DNA of 64,000 nucleotides from Myxocyprinus asiaticus (GCF_019703515.2 NC_059358.1:44712594-44776593); one strand, 5' to 3'; positions 44,529-57,330 are shown, counted from the stretch's first letter. Notes: generated by a model not told the origin, from the sequence alone. Translations and numbers: made by a program.

Positions 44529-47500
44529 ACAGCCTAAAGGCCTATTCACACCAAATCCAAGATTCATTTGTGAGCCTAACTGCCCAAAAAATGTTTTTCT
44601 CAATTTCACTCTGGAACAATTGGTGGCGCATAACAAAAAACTATGTTATTCTGGTACATTAGATGCACAACACACAAATGTTAATAACAATGTTAGTAAA
44701 GCATTCTAACTATTTCATATTAGCAAGACTACTTCAAATAAAATATATTTTATAAAAACTCACCATATACAGTATTTCTGATAACTCCTTCCTCTCCGCA
44801 TTTACGTATGTAGCCAGCTCAAAATTCTGCAGCGTCACGGAACGCAACTCGCATAGTTTTCCATTAAATTCAACCCAAATCATTATCAAAGGACATTGAT
44901 TATTATTTATGCTAGCCATCACTGGATGATATACTGTGTAAAGGTATCTTTTATGTAGCCTACACAGTCTATTTTCAGTTAAAGTACTCTATGTCTTTTT
45001 GTGGTCTGATAACTTGAATGAAACTTATTTAAGGCTGCATATAGAGAAATTGCATAATAAACGTCGCCATTTCTAATCGTTCAATTTGCGCAGTTATACC
45101 AGTTTCATACACTAACCTGCAAACTCATCAATGTCACTTTGTTCATTCTTGAAGAAGTACAAAAACATTCATATCTTTGGGCTGCCAGCTGCACCGCATA
45201 GATGCGTCCTGTTTGTGATAACTGTGCCTTGTCCACACGGCACTTCTCGTCCGGTGTGTGACCAGCTTCAATACTGAATACGGTAAATGTTATATAACCC
45301 CCTTGTGGTCTCCCAAAGCTATTACGCCAGACTTCATTAAACAGAAGGCCAACTGACAGTGAAATGGAAAGCATACAAATTAGGCTTCTAGTCTAAATGT
45401 AGATTATTCAAAAGAGATTCAATTGTTTGATATGTTTAAAGAGTACAAAATGTCGAAAACAATCCTTGTGGTATGGTTTAGAAATGTGTAGAGCATAGTC
45501 ATATGACCATAAAAAAAAGAAAAAAGAAAAAATCTTCTTTGTGCCCCAGTTCTGCCCCTGTGGGTAAGAAATTAAAAGCTGCTGGAGTTGGTCTCCCCTC
45601 AGCAGTCACCTACATGACCATAGAGCATCAAATTAGCTTTAAAGTAGCCTACTTTGCTTAAGTAAGATTAACATAGTTGCATTTATCTTGTATAAATCCA
45701 GGGTTAGGTCAGGGTTCGTTCACAAGCTAAGCTATGGATGACAGAAAATTCAGGACACCATCAGTGATGCTGTATGCTCACCCATCATGATATGTGACAA
45801 ACCAAAGCCTGTACACTCTACTAGCACATTTGTGGACTTGCATGGCTTTTGGTCCACAATACACAAACAGTGACATTCATAACTATAAATTTCCTCCCAG
45901 TCCAAAATTGCCATTGATTTAAACAAGGCTGTAAAATCACGTTCAGATAATTAATGACAAGCGTGATTTTGAGGTTCCATTTTTCCTCTAAAATGACATT
46001 TTTACTCCACTGATGGTAAGGTTTAGGGTTGGGGTTTGGTTGGGGGTAGAGTTAATATAATATTCATTTCTGTCTACGGTATTACATAATTTACAACTAA
46101 AAACAACTCACTTTACAACTCGGTTTTACCTCCACACAGTAGGCATTTCAACTAGAAACTGGAGCTCACAGAAGCTCATACATTTCACAACACTTCAGTA
46201 TACAAACACTGGGGGCAGTGTAAGCACAGACTGATTTCAGCTTAAGAACTTTCCTCCTACTGCTGCAGAATTCACAGTGAGATCAGTTTGTCCTAATTGT
46301 AGGGAAACATGCTCTTCTGCATAGCCTTCCGAAAGATCCCACTGATGTTTAATAAAGTTTGAGCAACACATTTCAGCACTGTTTTGTGAATCTGTTACAG
46401 AGTAATGCAGAATTTGCAAATAGGCTGTTCTTGAAGACTGTATTAGTCCCAGCAGCTACCCTGCAATCCATAAGTAAGCCTTAGTTTCACATACTGAGAG
46501 GTTGGCCAATCTTAACAGAAGGCATTTACAAAAATGTCATAAGCAAAAACAACCCGTTTACTTGTGGTCAAAGAGAGGGTGGAAAATTGTCATGAAAAAT
46601 AATTGACTAACATTGTAATCGGATCTCATGGAAATAATAAAAATGAAATAAAGAAAGAAAAAAGAAATAACAATAAAAATATTCTAAACAAGTTAAGTCT
46701 ATTACTGCACTTTCTAAAATATGTGATAGTCCATATTACTCGTGATCTTATATTATTTTAACATGTTACACTTGTTACCTAGAGTGAGGTAGTGTGATGG
46801 AACATTTTAATTAATTAGAAGAATGTGATTTACCCCCAGATACATTTGGTGATAAACTGGTTAGTGTAACGCCATGTATCAAAGCTCCTGCCCAGTGCAC
46901 AGGGGAAACCTATTAGCCTTTTCTTAAACTGACTCAGCTAACAAGGAAATTAAGTCTTTATTATTTTACTCAGAGAACCAAAAGCGAAGAAAATGAAAAC
47001 AGAGTTTTTTTACTCACTTAGTCAAGACACCTGACATGATTTAATTAGTATTTGTATTATATGTAAAGTGTAATGTTGGCATATGTTTGGACACCAAACA
47101 AACAAAATCAATGTATTGACAGCATTTAAAATGTAAACCCTTTTGCGATCTTACTAATTTAGAGACCTCCAAATATTACAAATCCTTTAAGATTATTAGA
47201 ATATTGAATAAATGGAATAGGTTGATTTTAAAATACTTATTATAAATTAGATTAGTTAGATACGTGTAACTCCATTGCATTTATTTAATGGAGTTAATTT
47301 AATTTAATATTGACCTAATTTAACATTTTAATGGTTTAATTTGGTTCTGTGTGATTTCTAAAGACTGATTTCTAAAGACTGGTAAAAACAACTGTGACAT
47401 GAATATGACAACGACATCATAGGAGTTGGCTCGTACAAAAACGTACGACTTTGACTACCATACAGAAATAAAAATGAAACATAGAAGAAAAAAAAAACTA

Positions 47501-49975
47501 AACGTTGGGTTTGAATCGAGACAAGAAAAAGTGTGTTACAGGTTATTGATATACAGTACATCAGCCATTTGTATTCCATGATTAAATATAAAATGAGTAA
47601 ACGAGTTTGTTTACAGATGTTTCCTGTTTTTCTAATAAGTGTAGGATAGGAGGCTGGCTAAAATGTTATGCCTGTTTTGCATGGATCTGAAATTCTCTTT
47701 GCTCATCGGTTGGTCTAAAAGCTGTACATTTTCATAGCCAAGTCGTACGATATCTAACAATTTTCTCATATGAAGATGTCATGAGACTATGTTAGCTTTG
47801 ATAATTATATTCAGCCATACAAAAACTGCAAATAACTAAAGTCCCATCTGGATTTCATTACTAAAAAAAAAAATTCATTAAAAGGGTGTTTCTCTGATAA
47901 AGTTTCTCCATCATCATGATTAACAAAATTCCCGCTATGGGATTGTGCCTGAATATTGAACTCCATCAGCTGCAGCAGAGCCCTAAAAAAGGCAAAGTTG
48001 TATGTGTAAAAGGCAGTCCATCTTGCGATCGTAAGAATTCTTGCAAATTCAACCAATCGCCACATTTTTTGCGGTAGCTTGCAATTTTTTTATCATTTCT
48101 GCAAATGTTCCACAAAAAATGTAAATCTGAGGGAATCCCGTCACTTTCCTTCATGTTTGACAGCAAAATAAATGCATAAAAGGCTTGAAGCAGTTGCAAC
48201 ATATCCAAATGTACAGCTGCCATTGTATCATCTCCATAGTAACAGTGTAAGCGTCTATGCCTCGTCTCCTCCACATTTTGTGTTCACATCAAAATCCTTG
48301 TCTAAACTTTTGTGGGACCGCAGACTGCACACATGCCACATACATCAAAAATAATTAAGGGTCTTCCAGTACCCACAGGTTTCACCTATATGCATGGTAG
48401 CCTATTTTTGTGTGTAATTCTTTTTTTTTTTTTTTTTTTGCTAACTTCATATTCAGTTACTGTGCACTAAAATATTACATGCAATTGCATTTACAATGTA
48501 ATTAACACAATTACAAAGGTATATAATGATGATTTGTGAGTTTTCACTGCAGAGTAACCCCAAATAATGCCGCAAATTGCATGGTAAAATTTGAGAAAAG
48601 CCACACCAAAAAACAGTAAAAAGTGGCGCGAAATCCTGGTGGGACTGATAAGGATTTGTTTAAGGTGCCATCATTACATTTATAATTAAAGTTTCAGTGT
48701 TTATCTAAATGTACAAATAAATGATGTGTACTCTTGAAGTACAAATACCTATGACTACGAATGAGATCACTAAGTCTGTTTTGCTACACCTGGATCCAGG
48801 CCAGCTGTTGCTGTGGCTCATGGGGTTGAATCTCTGTGCAAATAACAGAGGAATGGATTGTGTGACAGCAGAAGTTTGAGCCACATGCAGGAGACACACA
48901 GAGGCAATTAAGTGTGTTAGGTTCATCAATAATGCCACAGGCTGCCACACCATCAGCCATGTCATAATGAGAGGCATGTGGGCAGCAGTGGAGGTGTGAC
49001 CGCTTGGATGACTTGAATAACCTCCAGTGCAGCAGGTGGACCTGCGCTTCACACATGTCCCACTACACATATGCTGATAACCTTGCCATCCATAGCAGAT
49101 CGAGCACATGCTTTCCAAGACTACTCACTGTTAATTAACATGTTATATATTTATATAATACTTAGAAGTTATACTAATTATATACTTATTTTGCTTACAG
49201 TACAAATTTAGAATTAGTTATTTGGTTGTTAACTCTTTTCAACTTCTTTGTGTTATATGAAGGTCATATTAAAACTGACCTAAAAAACATTTTACTAGGC
49301 CTTTATCATATATTTTTGATACTTTTCAAATGTCTTTTATGCACAGATGTTATTGTTTAAGCCTCCCAGACTTTCAATATTAAACTATGAAAATTACTTA
49401 TAAATACAAATTATTACATATTTAAAACAATGACAATTTAAACAAAGGGTGGAATCAACATAAACTATTTTAATTTTGTGTGAAAATGATTTCTATAATT
49501 TTTTCAATAATTACGTGTCCCGTCATTTCCAGCACACAAAACAATTTTGCCCCTAACAAAGTTTCTCAAAAGTTAGTGTACTTGTTAACCAAGTCAACAA
49601 AAGTGTCAGTGAGGAGCATGTTTGTGATGAATATGAGACAAGTGATGTATGAAGATAACAAAGAATATTCAAGTAAAATATCGCTTATGAGTAGAATATT
49701 TTAATTAGGTGTCATTTCCAATCAAGCTTTAATTTTGCCAAATTACACAAAAAGTGTGAACATTATTTATTTGTGTGTATTTAGAATACATAAAATGTTA
49801 AATATTAAATGAACATTGGCAAAACAAAGGAGTCATTCTTTTTATTGCAAAAATGCATTAATAAATAATCATTTCTGTCAGCATCATTTCAACCACATAA
49901 TTATAATAAACACAACACAGAATTTTAGATGTGCTGGAAATTACACTGTGGTGAGAATCTTTTATGACTCACATG
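44529..49975. other. Long spacer without a recognised gene
   Basis: AT-rich. The phrase aaggtttagggttggggtttgg at 46018-46040 is a common cyprinid repeat core, and cactgggggcagtgtaagcacagactgatttcag (46207-46240) is the inverse of a motif near 20338-20380. Poly-T at 48421-48439. Two adjacent minus-strand frames at 47811-48274 and two at 48705-49118 are open but show no domain I recognise; they are discussed under findings. The minus-strand frame at 45105-45374 (89 codons) is also unassigned. Confidence 0.35.
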
Positions 49976-49980
49976 ACTGG

Positions 49981-50329
49981 TGTCAGGAAATGTACACACC
50001 GATGAAGATGATGAACCCAATTGCTGGGACTTTTATTGAAGATACAGCAGATTGCAAGATGGATAATAAAAAATGCACATTCACAGCAGACAACAGATAA
50101 ACAGATAGATAAACTTCAATGCAATTGTGTAACAGATCACAGCAGTGGAATAACAAACACTTATGTAATATATATAATACTGCACTCGACGAGGATCTTG
50201 AGTGGATAATCTTTAGAAGGAGGAACACTGCATGAGAGCAGCGCTGTCTAAGCAGTCCTTGTTGAGACTTGACACTGAAGGTAAGCACGAGGTGAGTATA
50301 TATAGAGACTATGATTGCCTAGTTGATTG
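49981..50329 (-). repeat. 3' LTR of the gypsy element, truncated on its inner side
   Basis: It aligns with 54785-55135 up to gattgcctagttgattgtgt and then jumps into pol sequence, so about 45 bases of LTR are lost together with the end of pol. Confidence 0.88.
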
Positions 50330-51271
50330 TGTCCAGGTGGTGGAGGCATAGACTTAAAAGATGAAGGGAAGTTTGGGATTTGGATGCTGGAGTATGGGTG
50401 CAGTTGTAAATGCTTCTTTTTAGCTGTTGGAAGGCTTTGGCAGCTTCTTGTGACCAAGGAAGGGTTTTGGGCTGGTATTTGTGGGAAGTTAAGGGAGCAA
50501 TGTTGGAGCTGAAATTCCGGATGAAACGTCGGTAGAAGTTTGAGAATCCTAGGAAGCACTGCAGCTCTTTCAAGGTGGTGGGTTGTGGCCAGGATTGGAT
50601 GGCTTGAATCTTCCCAAGATCCATCTGCACACCCTTGGCACCAATGATATAGCCCAGGAATTGAACTGAAACTTGATGGAAACAGCATTTATCTGCCTTG
50701 ATGAATAGTTGGTGCTCACAGAGATGTTGAAGGACCAATTTTACATGGTTGGAGTGATCTGCTAGATTGGAAGAATATATAAGAATATCGTTAATGTAGA
50801 TAATGACAAATCGGTGGAACTACTTATGCAAGATCTCATTCATGAAACCTTGGAAGACCGAAGGGTGTTGGCCAGCCCATACGGCATCACCTGACATTCA
50901 TAGTGGCCTGTAGGGGTGATGAAGGCAGTCTTTCACTCATACCCCTCTCGGATGCAAATTATATTATATGCATTCTTTAGATCAAGCTTCGTGAAGATGG
51001 TAGCACCTCTCAGGGTCTCTAAAGCAGCAGGCACCAAGGGGAGAGGATATTGGTATTTAATTGTGGCATCATTGAGTGAGCGATACTCAATACAGGGTCT
51101 CAATCCACCACCTTTCTTAGCCACAAAGAAGAAACTGGAAGCCGCGGGGGAAGTGGATGGACAAATGTAACCCTGTTGGAGTGCTTCGTTGATATACTCC
51201 TCCATGGCCTTTTGTTCAGGTAAGAACAGTGGATAGACCCTACACCGGGGTAGTTGTGCACCCGGCAGCAA
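50316..51271 (-). pseudogene. Gypsy reverse transcriptase remnant
   Basis: The minus strand reads [40 protein letters not shown] and [20 protein letters not shown], then MPYGLAN and FHRFVIIYINDILIYS, then FLGYIIGAKGVQMDLGKIQA and FLGFSNFYRRFIRNFS. The order matches the palm, thumb and connection of Ty3/gypsy RT. The YxDD box reads YIND, so a catalytic Asp is lost. Stops (for example near 50937 and 50822) and a frameshift near 50875 break the frame. Homology ends at the start of RNase H (LPWSQEAAKAFQQLK). Confidence 0.9.
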
Positions 51272-51751
51272 GTCAATGACACAGTCCCATGCGTGGTGAG
51301 GAGGTAGCTGAGAGGCTCATTGGGGACTGAAAATGTCGCTGAAGTGGCTATACTCAAGAGGTATGGAACTGGGGTGGTTCGTGGTAGGACTCTCGATGGA
51401 GGTGGTGCAGACAGACAGAGCGACTGAGGAGGGAGAGGGGCGTGGAGTAGCTTGACGATGCCGAGGGAGAGAAAGACAACCATAAAAACATTGATTTCCC
51501 CATGCTTGGATCTCACCGGAAGTCCAGGACAGGGGAGCAGAGTGCTGAACCAGTCAGGGCCTGCCAAGAACAATGTCGGAGGTGGAGACTTCAAGGATAA
51601 GAAGTGGAAGGCATTCAGTATGAAGGGCACCGATTTGTAGTGTGAGGGGTTCAGTACGATGGGTGATGTGACCTTTACCCAAAGGTTTCCCCACCACGGA
51701 CCGGATGGATAGTGGCGTGGGACACAGGATTTCGGTGAGGCGGAGCTCTCT

Positions 51752-51943
51752 TCAGAGTGTCCGGGAGATTAAATTTCCCACTGACCCGGAGTCGACAAGG
51801 GTCTCTACCATGACAGAAGTGTCCACAGAGGAAATCAATGTATTAGTACTTGTGGTGAGTACATATTTTGGTGAGTGAATCACAGGGGTGCACTGAATAG
51901 AACTCACCAAAATACAAGGGGGGCGTATCGGGCACTTGGACAC
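51752..51943 (-). pseudogene. Gypsy aspartic protease remnant
   Basis: The minus-strand frame holds VETLVDSGSVGNLISRTL, the active-site region of retroelement aspartic proteases (DSG with hydrophobic residues before it). The second half of the protease is not readable in frame. Confidence 0.72.
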
Positions 51944-52593
51944 CAGATGATCAGAGGCTTCTCAATATAGGCAGAGATGTCGCTCGTTACGCCTCTGATG
52001 CTCTGCCGTAGAAAGATGGGAGGAGCCGAGCTGCATAGGTTCTTCAGAGGGTTCAGAGGAGCAGAGAGTAGTGAATGGGGAAGTATGAGACTCTGTGTGA
52101 GGTGAACTGGGTTCACTAAGGCACATCTGCATGTGGTTGAAAACCCGATGGAGAACTGAATGAGCGCAGCTTCGTTCCATCCACTGGCAGCAGCAAGGGT
52201 GCAGAAGGTGAGAGCATAATCCGTAATGGTTTGTTTACCCTGTCGGAGTCGATGTAACTTCAATCATTTGGTGAGGAACCGGTGCGGCTCCATCTCGATG
52301 GCCAGCGAGCACTGTAGCAGAAAGCTGCAACATTGCTCAGCCGATCCAGAATAATTAGCGGGAGTCGCTATGGGACTGGATGAACGGTCGCCGGTTGAGG
52401 ATGGTGATATTGGATTAGTGGAGGGATTCCCTGAGGTATCACTGGAGGTACGAGCTTCAGACTGCTCGCCTTGGGCATGGCTCATGGAGGCAGCGGGTGA
52501 AGCTGTGAGAGATCGGAGCATCTGCTGTACCAGGGCTTCAAGCGTGTCTGTGGCACGCTGGATTTCTGATCCCGTTGGATTTCTGATCCCGTT
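51904..52593 (-). pseudogene. Gypsy gag remnant
   Basis: Capsid-like retrotransposon gag. Visible motifs on the minus strand are CSFLLQCSLAIEMEPHRF, then a TGA stop at 52263-52261, then LHRLRQGKQTITDYALTF, ASGWNEAALIQF and FSIGF, the conserved core of gag in this gypsy group. A 17-base tandem duplication at 52560-52593, just inside the expected start, shifts the N-terminal frame. Downstream the frame drifts into a region without a clear zinc knuckle. Confidence 0.8.
52560..52593. repeat. 17-bp tandem duplication in gag
   Basis: ggatttctgatcccgtt occurs twice back to back (52560-52576 and 52577-52593). Confidence 0.95.
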
Positions 52594-52629
52594 GGATTCA
52601 TTTCTTTCGGTCTAGTCTTCTGTCAGGAA

Positions 52630-54780
52630 TTAGAAGCAGAATCAGCTTTATTGCCAAATATGCTTACACATACAAGGAATTTGTCCCTTGGTGACAGGAG
52701 CTTCCAGTGTACAATACAAAACAATACAAAAACAGCAGCAAGACATAGATAATAATAAAAAATAAAACATAATTATATACATACGTACATACACACATAC
52801 ACATAAGTTGTGCAAATCTAATACAAATCTGTTCTGTTATGTACAGTGCAAATGTTTTTTTTTTTTTTTTTAGAGGAATGAAATGGCAGAAGAGGTTGGA
52901 TGTGTTGGATAAATATAAAAAAGACTAAACTGTATATTGCACATAGTTATTGCTCAAAGGGGCAATTTAACTGTTCATGAAATGGATAGCCTGAGGGAAA
53001 AAACTGTTCCTGTGCCTTACGGTTCTGGTGCTCAGAGCTCTGAAGCGTTGGCCAGAAGGCAACAGTTCAAAAAGGTAATGGGCAGGGTGAGTGGGGTCCA
53101 GAGTGATTTTTCCAGCCTTTTTCCTCACTCTGAAAGTATATAGTTCTTGAAGGGGGCGGGGGCAACCAATAATCCTCTCAGCAGTCCGAACTGTACTTTG
53201 TAGTCTTCTGATGTCTGATTTTGTAGCTGAACCAAACCAGACAGTTATTGAAGTGCAGAGGACAGACTCAATGGCTGCTGAGTAGAACTGTATCAGCATC
53301 GCCTGTGGCAAGGAAGTACAACCTCTGCTGGGCCTTTTTCACAATGGAGTCAATGTGGGTCTCCCACTTCAGGTCCTGTGAGATGGTAGTGCCCAGGAGC
53401 CTGAATGACTCCAGTGCTGCCACAGTGCTGTTTAGAATGGTGAGGGGGGTCAGTGTTGGGGTGTTCCTCCTAAAGTCCACAATCATCTCCACCGTTTTGA
53501 GCGTGTTCAGCTCCAGGTTATTTTGACTGCACCAGACAGCCAGCTGTTCAACCTTCCTTCTGTATGCAGACTCGTCATCATCTCGGATGAGGCCGATGAC
53601 AGTGGTATCGTCTGCAAACTTCAGGAGCTTGACAGAGGGGTCCTTGGCGATGCAGTCATTGGTGTAGAGGGAGAATAGTAGTGGGGAGCGCACACATCCC
53701 TGGGGGGGAACCAGTGCTGATTGTACAGGTGCTGGAAGTGAGTTTCCTCTGTCTCACAAGCTGCTGCCTGTCCGTCAGAAAGCTGGTAATCCACTGACAG
53801 ATAGACATGGGAACAGAGAGTTGGTGTAATTTATTCTGGAGTTTAGCTGGGATGATGGTGTTGAAAGCTGAACTGAAGTCCACAACATGGATCCTTGCAT
53901 ATGACCCTGGTCTGTCCAGATGTTGCAGGATATGATGCAATCCCAGGTTGACTGCATCATCCACAGACCTGTTTGCTCGATAAGCAAATTGAAGGGGATC
54001 TAGAAAGGGTGCAGTGATGTTCTTCAGGTGGGCCAACACCAGTCTCTCAAATGATTTCATGACCACAGATGTCAGGGCGACAGGTCTGTAGTCATTAAGT
54101 CCTGTGATTTTTGGTTTCTTTGGGACAGGAATAATGAATGAGTGTTTGAAGCAGCATGGTACTTCACACTGCTCCAGTGATCTAATGAAGATCTGTGTGA
54201 AGATGGGGGCCAGCTGGTTAGCACAGGATCGAAGACACGCTGGTGAGACGCCATCTGGGCCTGAAGCTTTCCTCATCTTTTGTTTCAGAAAAGCCCGGCT
54301 CACATCATCTTCACAGATCTTAAGTGCAGGTTGAGTAGCAGGAGGAGGCAGGAGGGGGTTGCAGGAGGTGTTGATGTTTGTGTGAAGTGAAGGTCAGAGT
54401 GGGTGTGGGGTGTGAGATTGGGCCTTTCAAATCTGCAGTAGAGCATATTCAGGTCGTCAGCCAGTTGTTGGTCCACCACAGGGTTGGGGGTAGGAGTCCT
54501 GTAATTTGTGAGTTGTTTCATGCCACTCCACACTGATGCAGGGTCGTTAGCTGAAAACTTGTTTTTCAGCTTCTCAGAGTATCTTCTTTTTTCCTTGTTC
54601 AGTGTGTTCCTGGCCTGTTTGTACAAGACTTTATCCCCACCCCTGTAAGCATCCTCTTTGGCCTGATGAAGCTGCCTGAGCTCTGCTGTAAACCACGGTT
54701 TGTCGTTGTTGAACTTTAAATAAATCCTAGTAGGAATGCACATATCCTCACAGAAACTGATATATGATGTAACAGGGACT
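52630..54780 (-). mobile_element. CR1/Rex1-like LINE, 5'-truncated, nested in the gypsy LTR
   Basis: It interrupts the LTR between TGTCAGGAA and gcgtacacacc; GGAA at 52626-52629 and 54781-54784 is the likely target duplication. The minus strand holds RT coding (54780 to about 52967) followed by a 3' UTR with agaagcagaatcagctttattgcc (inverse of the transcript), a phrase seen at the 3' end of many teleost LINE copies. The endonuclease is missing, as expected for 5' truncation during reverse transcription. Confidence 0.85.
52967..54780 (-). pseudogene. CR1/Rex1-like LINE reverse transcriptase, three frameshifts
   Basis: Successive minus-strand frames read FNNDKPWFTAELRQLHQAKE (54815-54300), then KASGPDGVSPACL, NDYRPVALTSVVMKSFERL, QFAYRANRSVDDAV and VVDFSSAFNTI (54303-53656), then PLLFSLYTND, LLKFADDTTVIG and NNLELNTLKTVEMIVDFRR (53693-53268), then SVLCTSITVWFGSATKSDIR and FFPQAIHFMNS (53311-52967). 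The FADD box is intact, but GxPQG reads GSPPG and the frame changes three times. The C-terminal FFPQAI end is the normal end of this family. Confidence 0.88.
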
Positions 54781-54784
54781 GGAA

Positions 54785-55177
54785 GCGTACACACCAATGA
54801 AGATGATGAATCCAATTGCTGGGACTTTTATTGAAGATTTAGCAGATTGCAAGATGGATAATAAACAATGCACACTCGCAGGAGACAGCAGATAAACAGA
54901 TAGATGAATGCAATGGTGTAGCAGATCAGAGCAGTGGAATAACAAACACTTAGAGATATATAATACCACACTCGATGAGGATAATCTTTAGAAGAAGAAG
55001 GAACACTACAGGAGAGCAGTGCATTCTTAGCAGTCCTTGTTGAGACTTGAAGCTGAAGGTAAGCATGTGGTGAATATACTATAGAGACTGTGATTGCCTA
55101 GTTGATTGTGTGATTAGAACTCTGGTGAGAGGGAGCAGAGAGTGGAATGAGGCTGAGAGTCTGATTGAGGCGTGACA
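54785..55177 (-). repeat. 5' LTR of the gypsy element (main part)
   Basis: Its outermost nine bases on the inner side (TGTCAGGAA) lie at 52621-52629, separated by the nested LINE. The complete LTR would be about 400 bases. It differs from the left LTR by scattered substitutions and small indels, so the insertion is old. Confidence 0.88.
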
Positions 55178-55182
55178 ACTGG

Positions 55183-56560
55183 AGATGCGTCTTTTTCAAG
55201 TTTCTAACCATTTTTTATGAACTTGTTGCCTTGTTTTCGGGTTCAATTAATTTAATTGTATTTTTTTACAAATACAAATATTCAATGTAGTCTCTCAATT
55301 CATAGTTGGTCATAAAACTGTATGTATGATGATACAGTTCTGGCTATATAGCATGACTGTAATGCCAATATTAGTTAACTACTGCTTGTGTAATACAAGT
55401 CATGTATTCATTAAATAAACTGAGTAGATATTTTGTTAGACAATATTTAAAACTAATGGATATTTATTGAATTTATTAGATTAATGACTAACTGTCTTTG
55501 AAGTCCATTCAAAATTGACTGCTGAGATGCACGTAGATGCATTGTCCATTGCAGTTTGGCTGGTTTACAGGTGCCGTCACTCTACAGTACACTGCTTGGA
55601 ATTTCATGCCTGTTTACTGTAGAATTTTTACATAATTTAAAATAGCTAAAAAAAAAAATAAAATAAAAAAAAATTATATTCTTAAACAGTTCAGAGTCAA
55701 TATTCATATGTCTGCCATCACTGTGTAAAAGTTACATTTGGACAGTGGCTTGAATAAATAAAATTTCCGCTTTAGTCCATGAGTGTCTACTGACCATCTG
55801 ATATCCACATTTACAGCTGGACTCCTGCAGTGATGTTGACAGTGCACTAGATTTATTTTAAAGTTAATTAAACACAGGCTTAAATAATCAAGACTCTCAT
55901 CCTTTGGCATTTATTAAGCCAAACATAGCCTCACATAATGGAGCATTGTGGATAATGGATCATTTATTTACACTGAACATAAAATGGCTTAATTAAAAAA
56001 AAATATATAATAATAATAATAATAATAAATGACTTGACTTAATACATTACAAAAGATCCACTAATGTGTTCAATGTGAAATTCTACTTACTGCTGAGTAG
56101 GTTTATAAAGATTTGATTTGAAATAGCACCACTGATCTCAGTTTGAATTCGCTGATTTAATATTGAAAAATTCTTAAGCTCACAACATCAGGTCTCCCAT
56201 TTAAATCACTGCCCTTTCAAAAGCCCCCTGGAGTGAAAAGACACGATTGTAAAGATAATTCACATTTCTACACCTTGTTAGATAAATGTGATTCATTTAA
56301 ATCCATCCTTATAAATAATTCATATAAAAACATGCACTTTGGGTGGTCAGGCCTTTAATTAGATTCAGAGGTATTTATCAAAGGCAGATCATACAGCAGG
56401 TGATGCTGCTGTATGTTTAATGGATGACTTCAGCAGGATTAGCCAAAAGATGTATAAACATTTGTGATAATGTCAGACTCTGAATTGTACAAATGTTCTG
56501 GTATCAGAAATATCTTGTGGACAATATTAACAATATTTTTCCACTCCATTTAAATTATTA
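55183..56560. other. AT-rich spacer
   Basis: It contains an A-rich run at 55650-55675 and a (TAA)n run at 56009-56027. No gene-like feature. Confidence 0.4.
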
Positions 56561-56565
56561 GTATA

Positions 56566-56799
56566 TGTAGAGTCGAGGAGGGCAGGGCCAGGCTGGAATG
56601 AGACACACCCGGTCCCCAATCAGCCTGATGGGGCGCGCGAGGGATAAAGGCGGCCGGGGACGACAGTTCGAGAGAGAGAGAATTAGCAGGCAGCTGTACT
56701 GTGTGTTTATAGTTGTGTTTTGTTTAAGTTGTTTATTAAATTATTATTTAAGTTGTCAAGCCGGTTCTCGCCTCCTCCTTTCCACCGAACCCCCTTACA
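56566..56799 (+). mobile_element. Solo LTR with 5-bp target-site duplication
   Basis: TGTAGAGTCGAGGAGG ... ACCCCCTTACA, flanked by GTATA at 56561-56565 and 56800-56804. It is GC-rich at first (gatggggcgcgcgagggataaaggcgg, a TATA-like gataaag) and ends with tgtttattaaattattatttaag and a CCGGTTCTCGCCTCCTCC segment. The ending resembles that of the solo LTR at 32723-33057. No internal retroelement sequence flanks it. Confidence 0.87.
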
Positions 56800-57037
56800 G
56801 TATATTTTTAATGCATCCACAGAAATCTAAATCATAATGTCTGGCTAAGCATTGGTATCTTTCGCTGCCCATAAACTGCCCAATATATTGATTAATGGTT
56901 TAAATATGTTAGTTTGTTAGTGTTAGTGAAATTACTAACTGCCCAATACAAACTAACATTAATAGTTACTATAATAGTTACAGTAAATAATTACTAATAT
57001 TGTCTTCTTTTCTTTGAGATTTTCAAGCCTGTATGTT

Positions 57038-57330
57038 TAAAGGGATGGTTCACCCAAAAATTTAAATTCTGTCATTTACTCACACTTATTTTGTTCCAAA
57101 CCCATACAATTTTCTTCCGTGGAGCACAAAATAAGTTTTACAGAATGTTCATGCTGCTCTTTTCCATACAATGAAAACAAACAGTGATTCAGGGATGTCA
57201 AGCTCAAAAAAGGACCATAACAAAGGATGCAAACAACATAAAAGTAGTCCATGCAACCTGTGCACTATATTCCAAGTGTTCTGAAACCATATGATAGCAG
57301 ACTGAAATGACACCAAACACCACTGGTTCT
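57038..57330. mobile_element. Common teleost interspersed repeat, copy 1
   Basis: It starts aaagggatggttcacccaaaaa and continues tctgtcatttactcac, ttgttccaaacccatacaat, cttccgtggagcacaaaat and aagtagtccatgcaac. This word order is shared with 60985-61215 and partly with 16930-16990. It is a familiar cyprinid and teleost non-autonomous repeat; I do not assign a superfamily. Confidence 0.65.

Larger units (their letters stand above)
49981..55177 (-). mobile_element. Ty3/gypsy LTR retrotransposon, decayed, with a nested LINE
   Basis: The outer ends are TGTCAGGAA at the left and GCGTGACA at the right, with a perfect 5-bp duplication ACTGG at 49976-49980 and 55178-55182. LTR copies at both ends share tgaagatgatgaaycc, ttgctgggacttttattgaag and gcagtccttgttgagacttga. 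Gag, protease and RT remnants are on the minus strand. RNase H beyond its first few residues, integrase and the inner end of the 3' LTR are deleted: the pol sequence ends near 50330 where the left LTR breaks off. A LINE interrupts the right (5') LTR. Confidence 0.92.
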
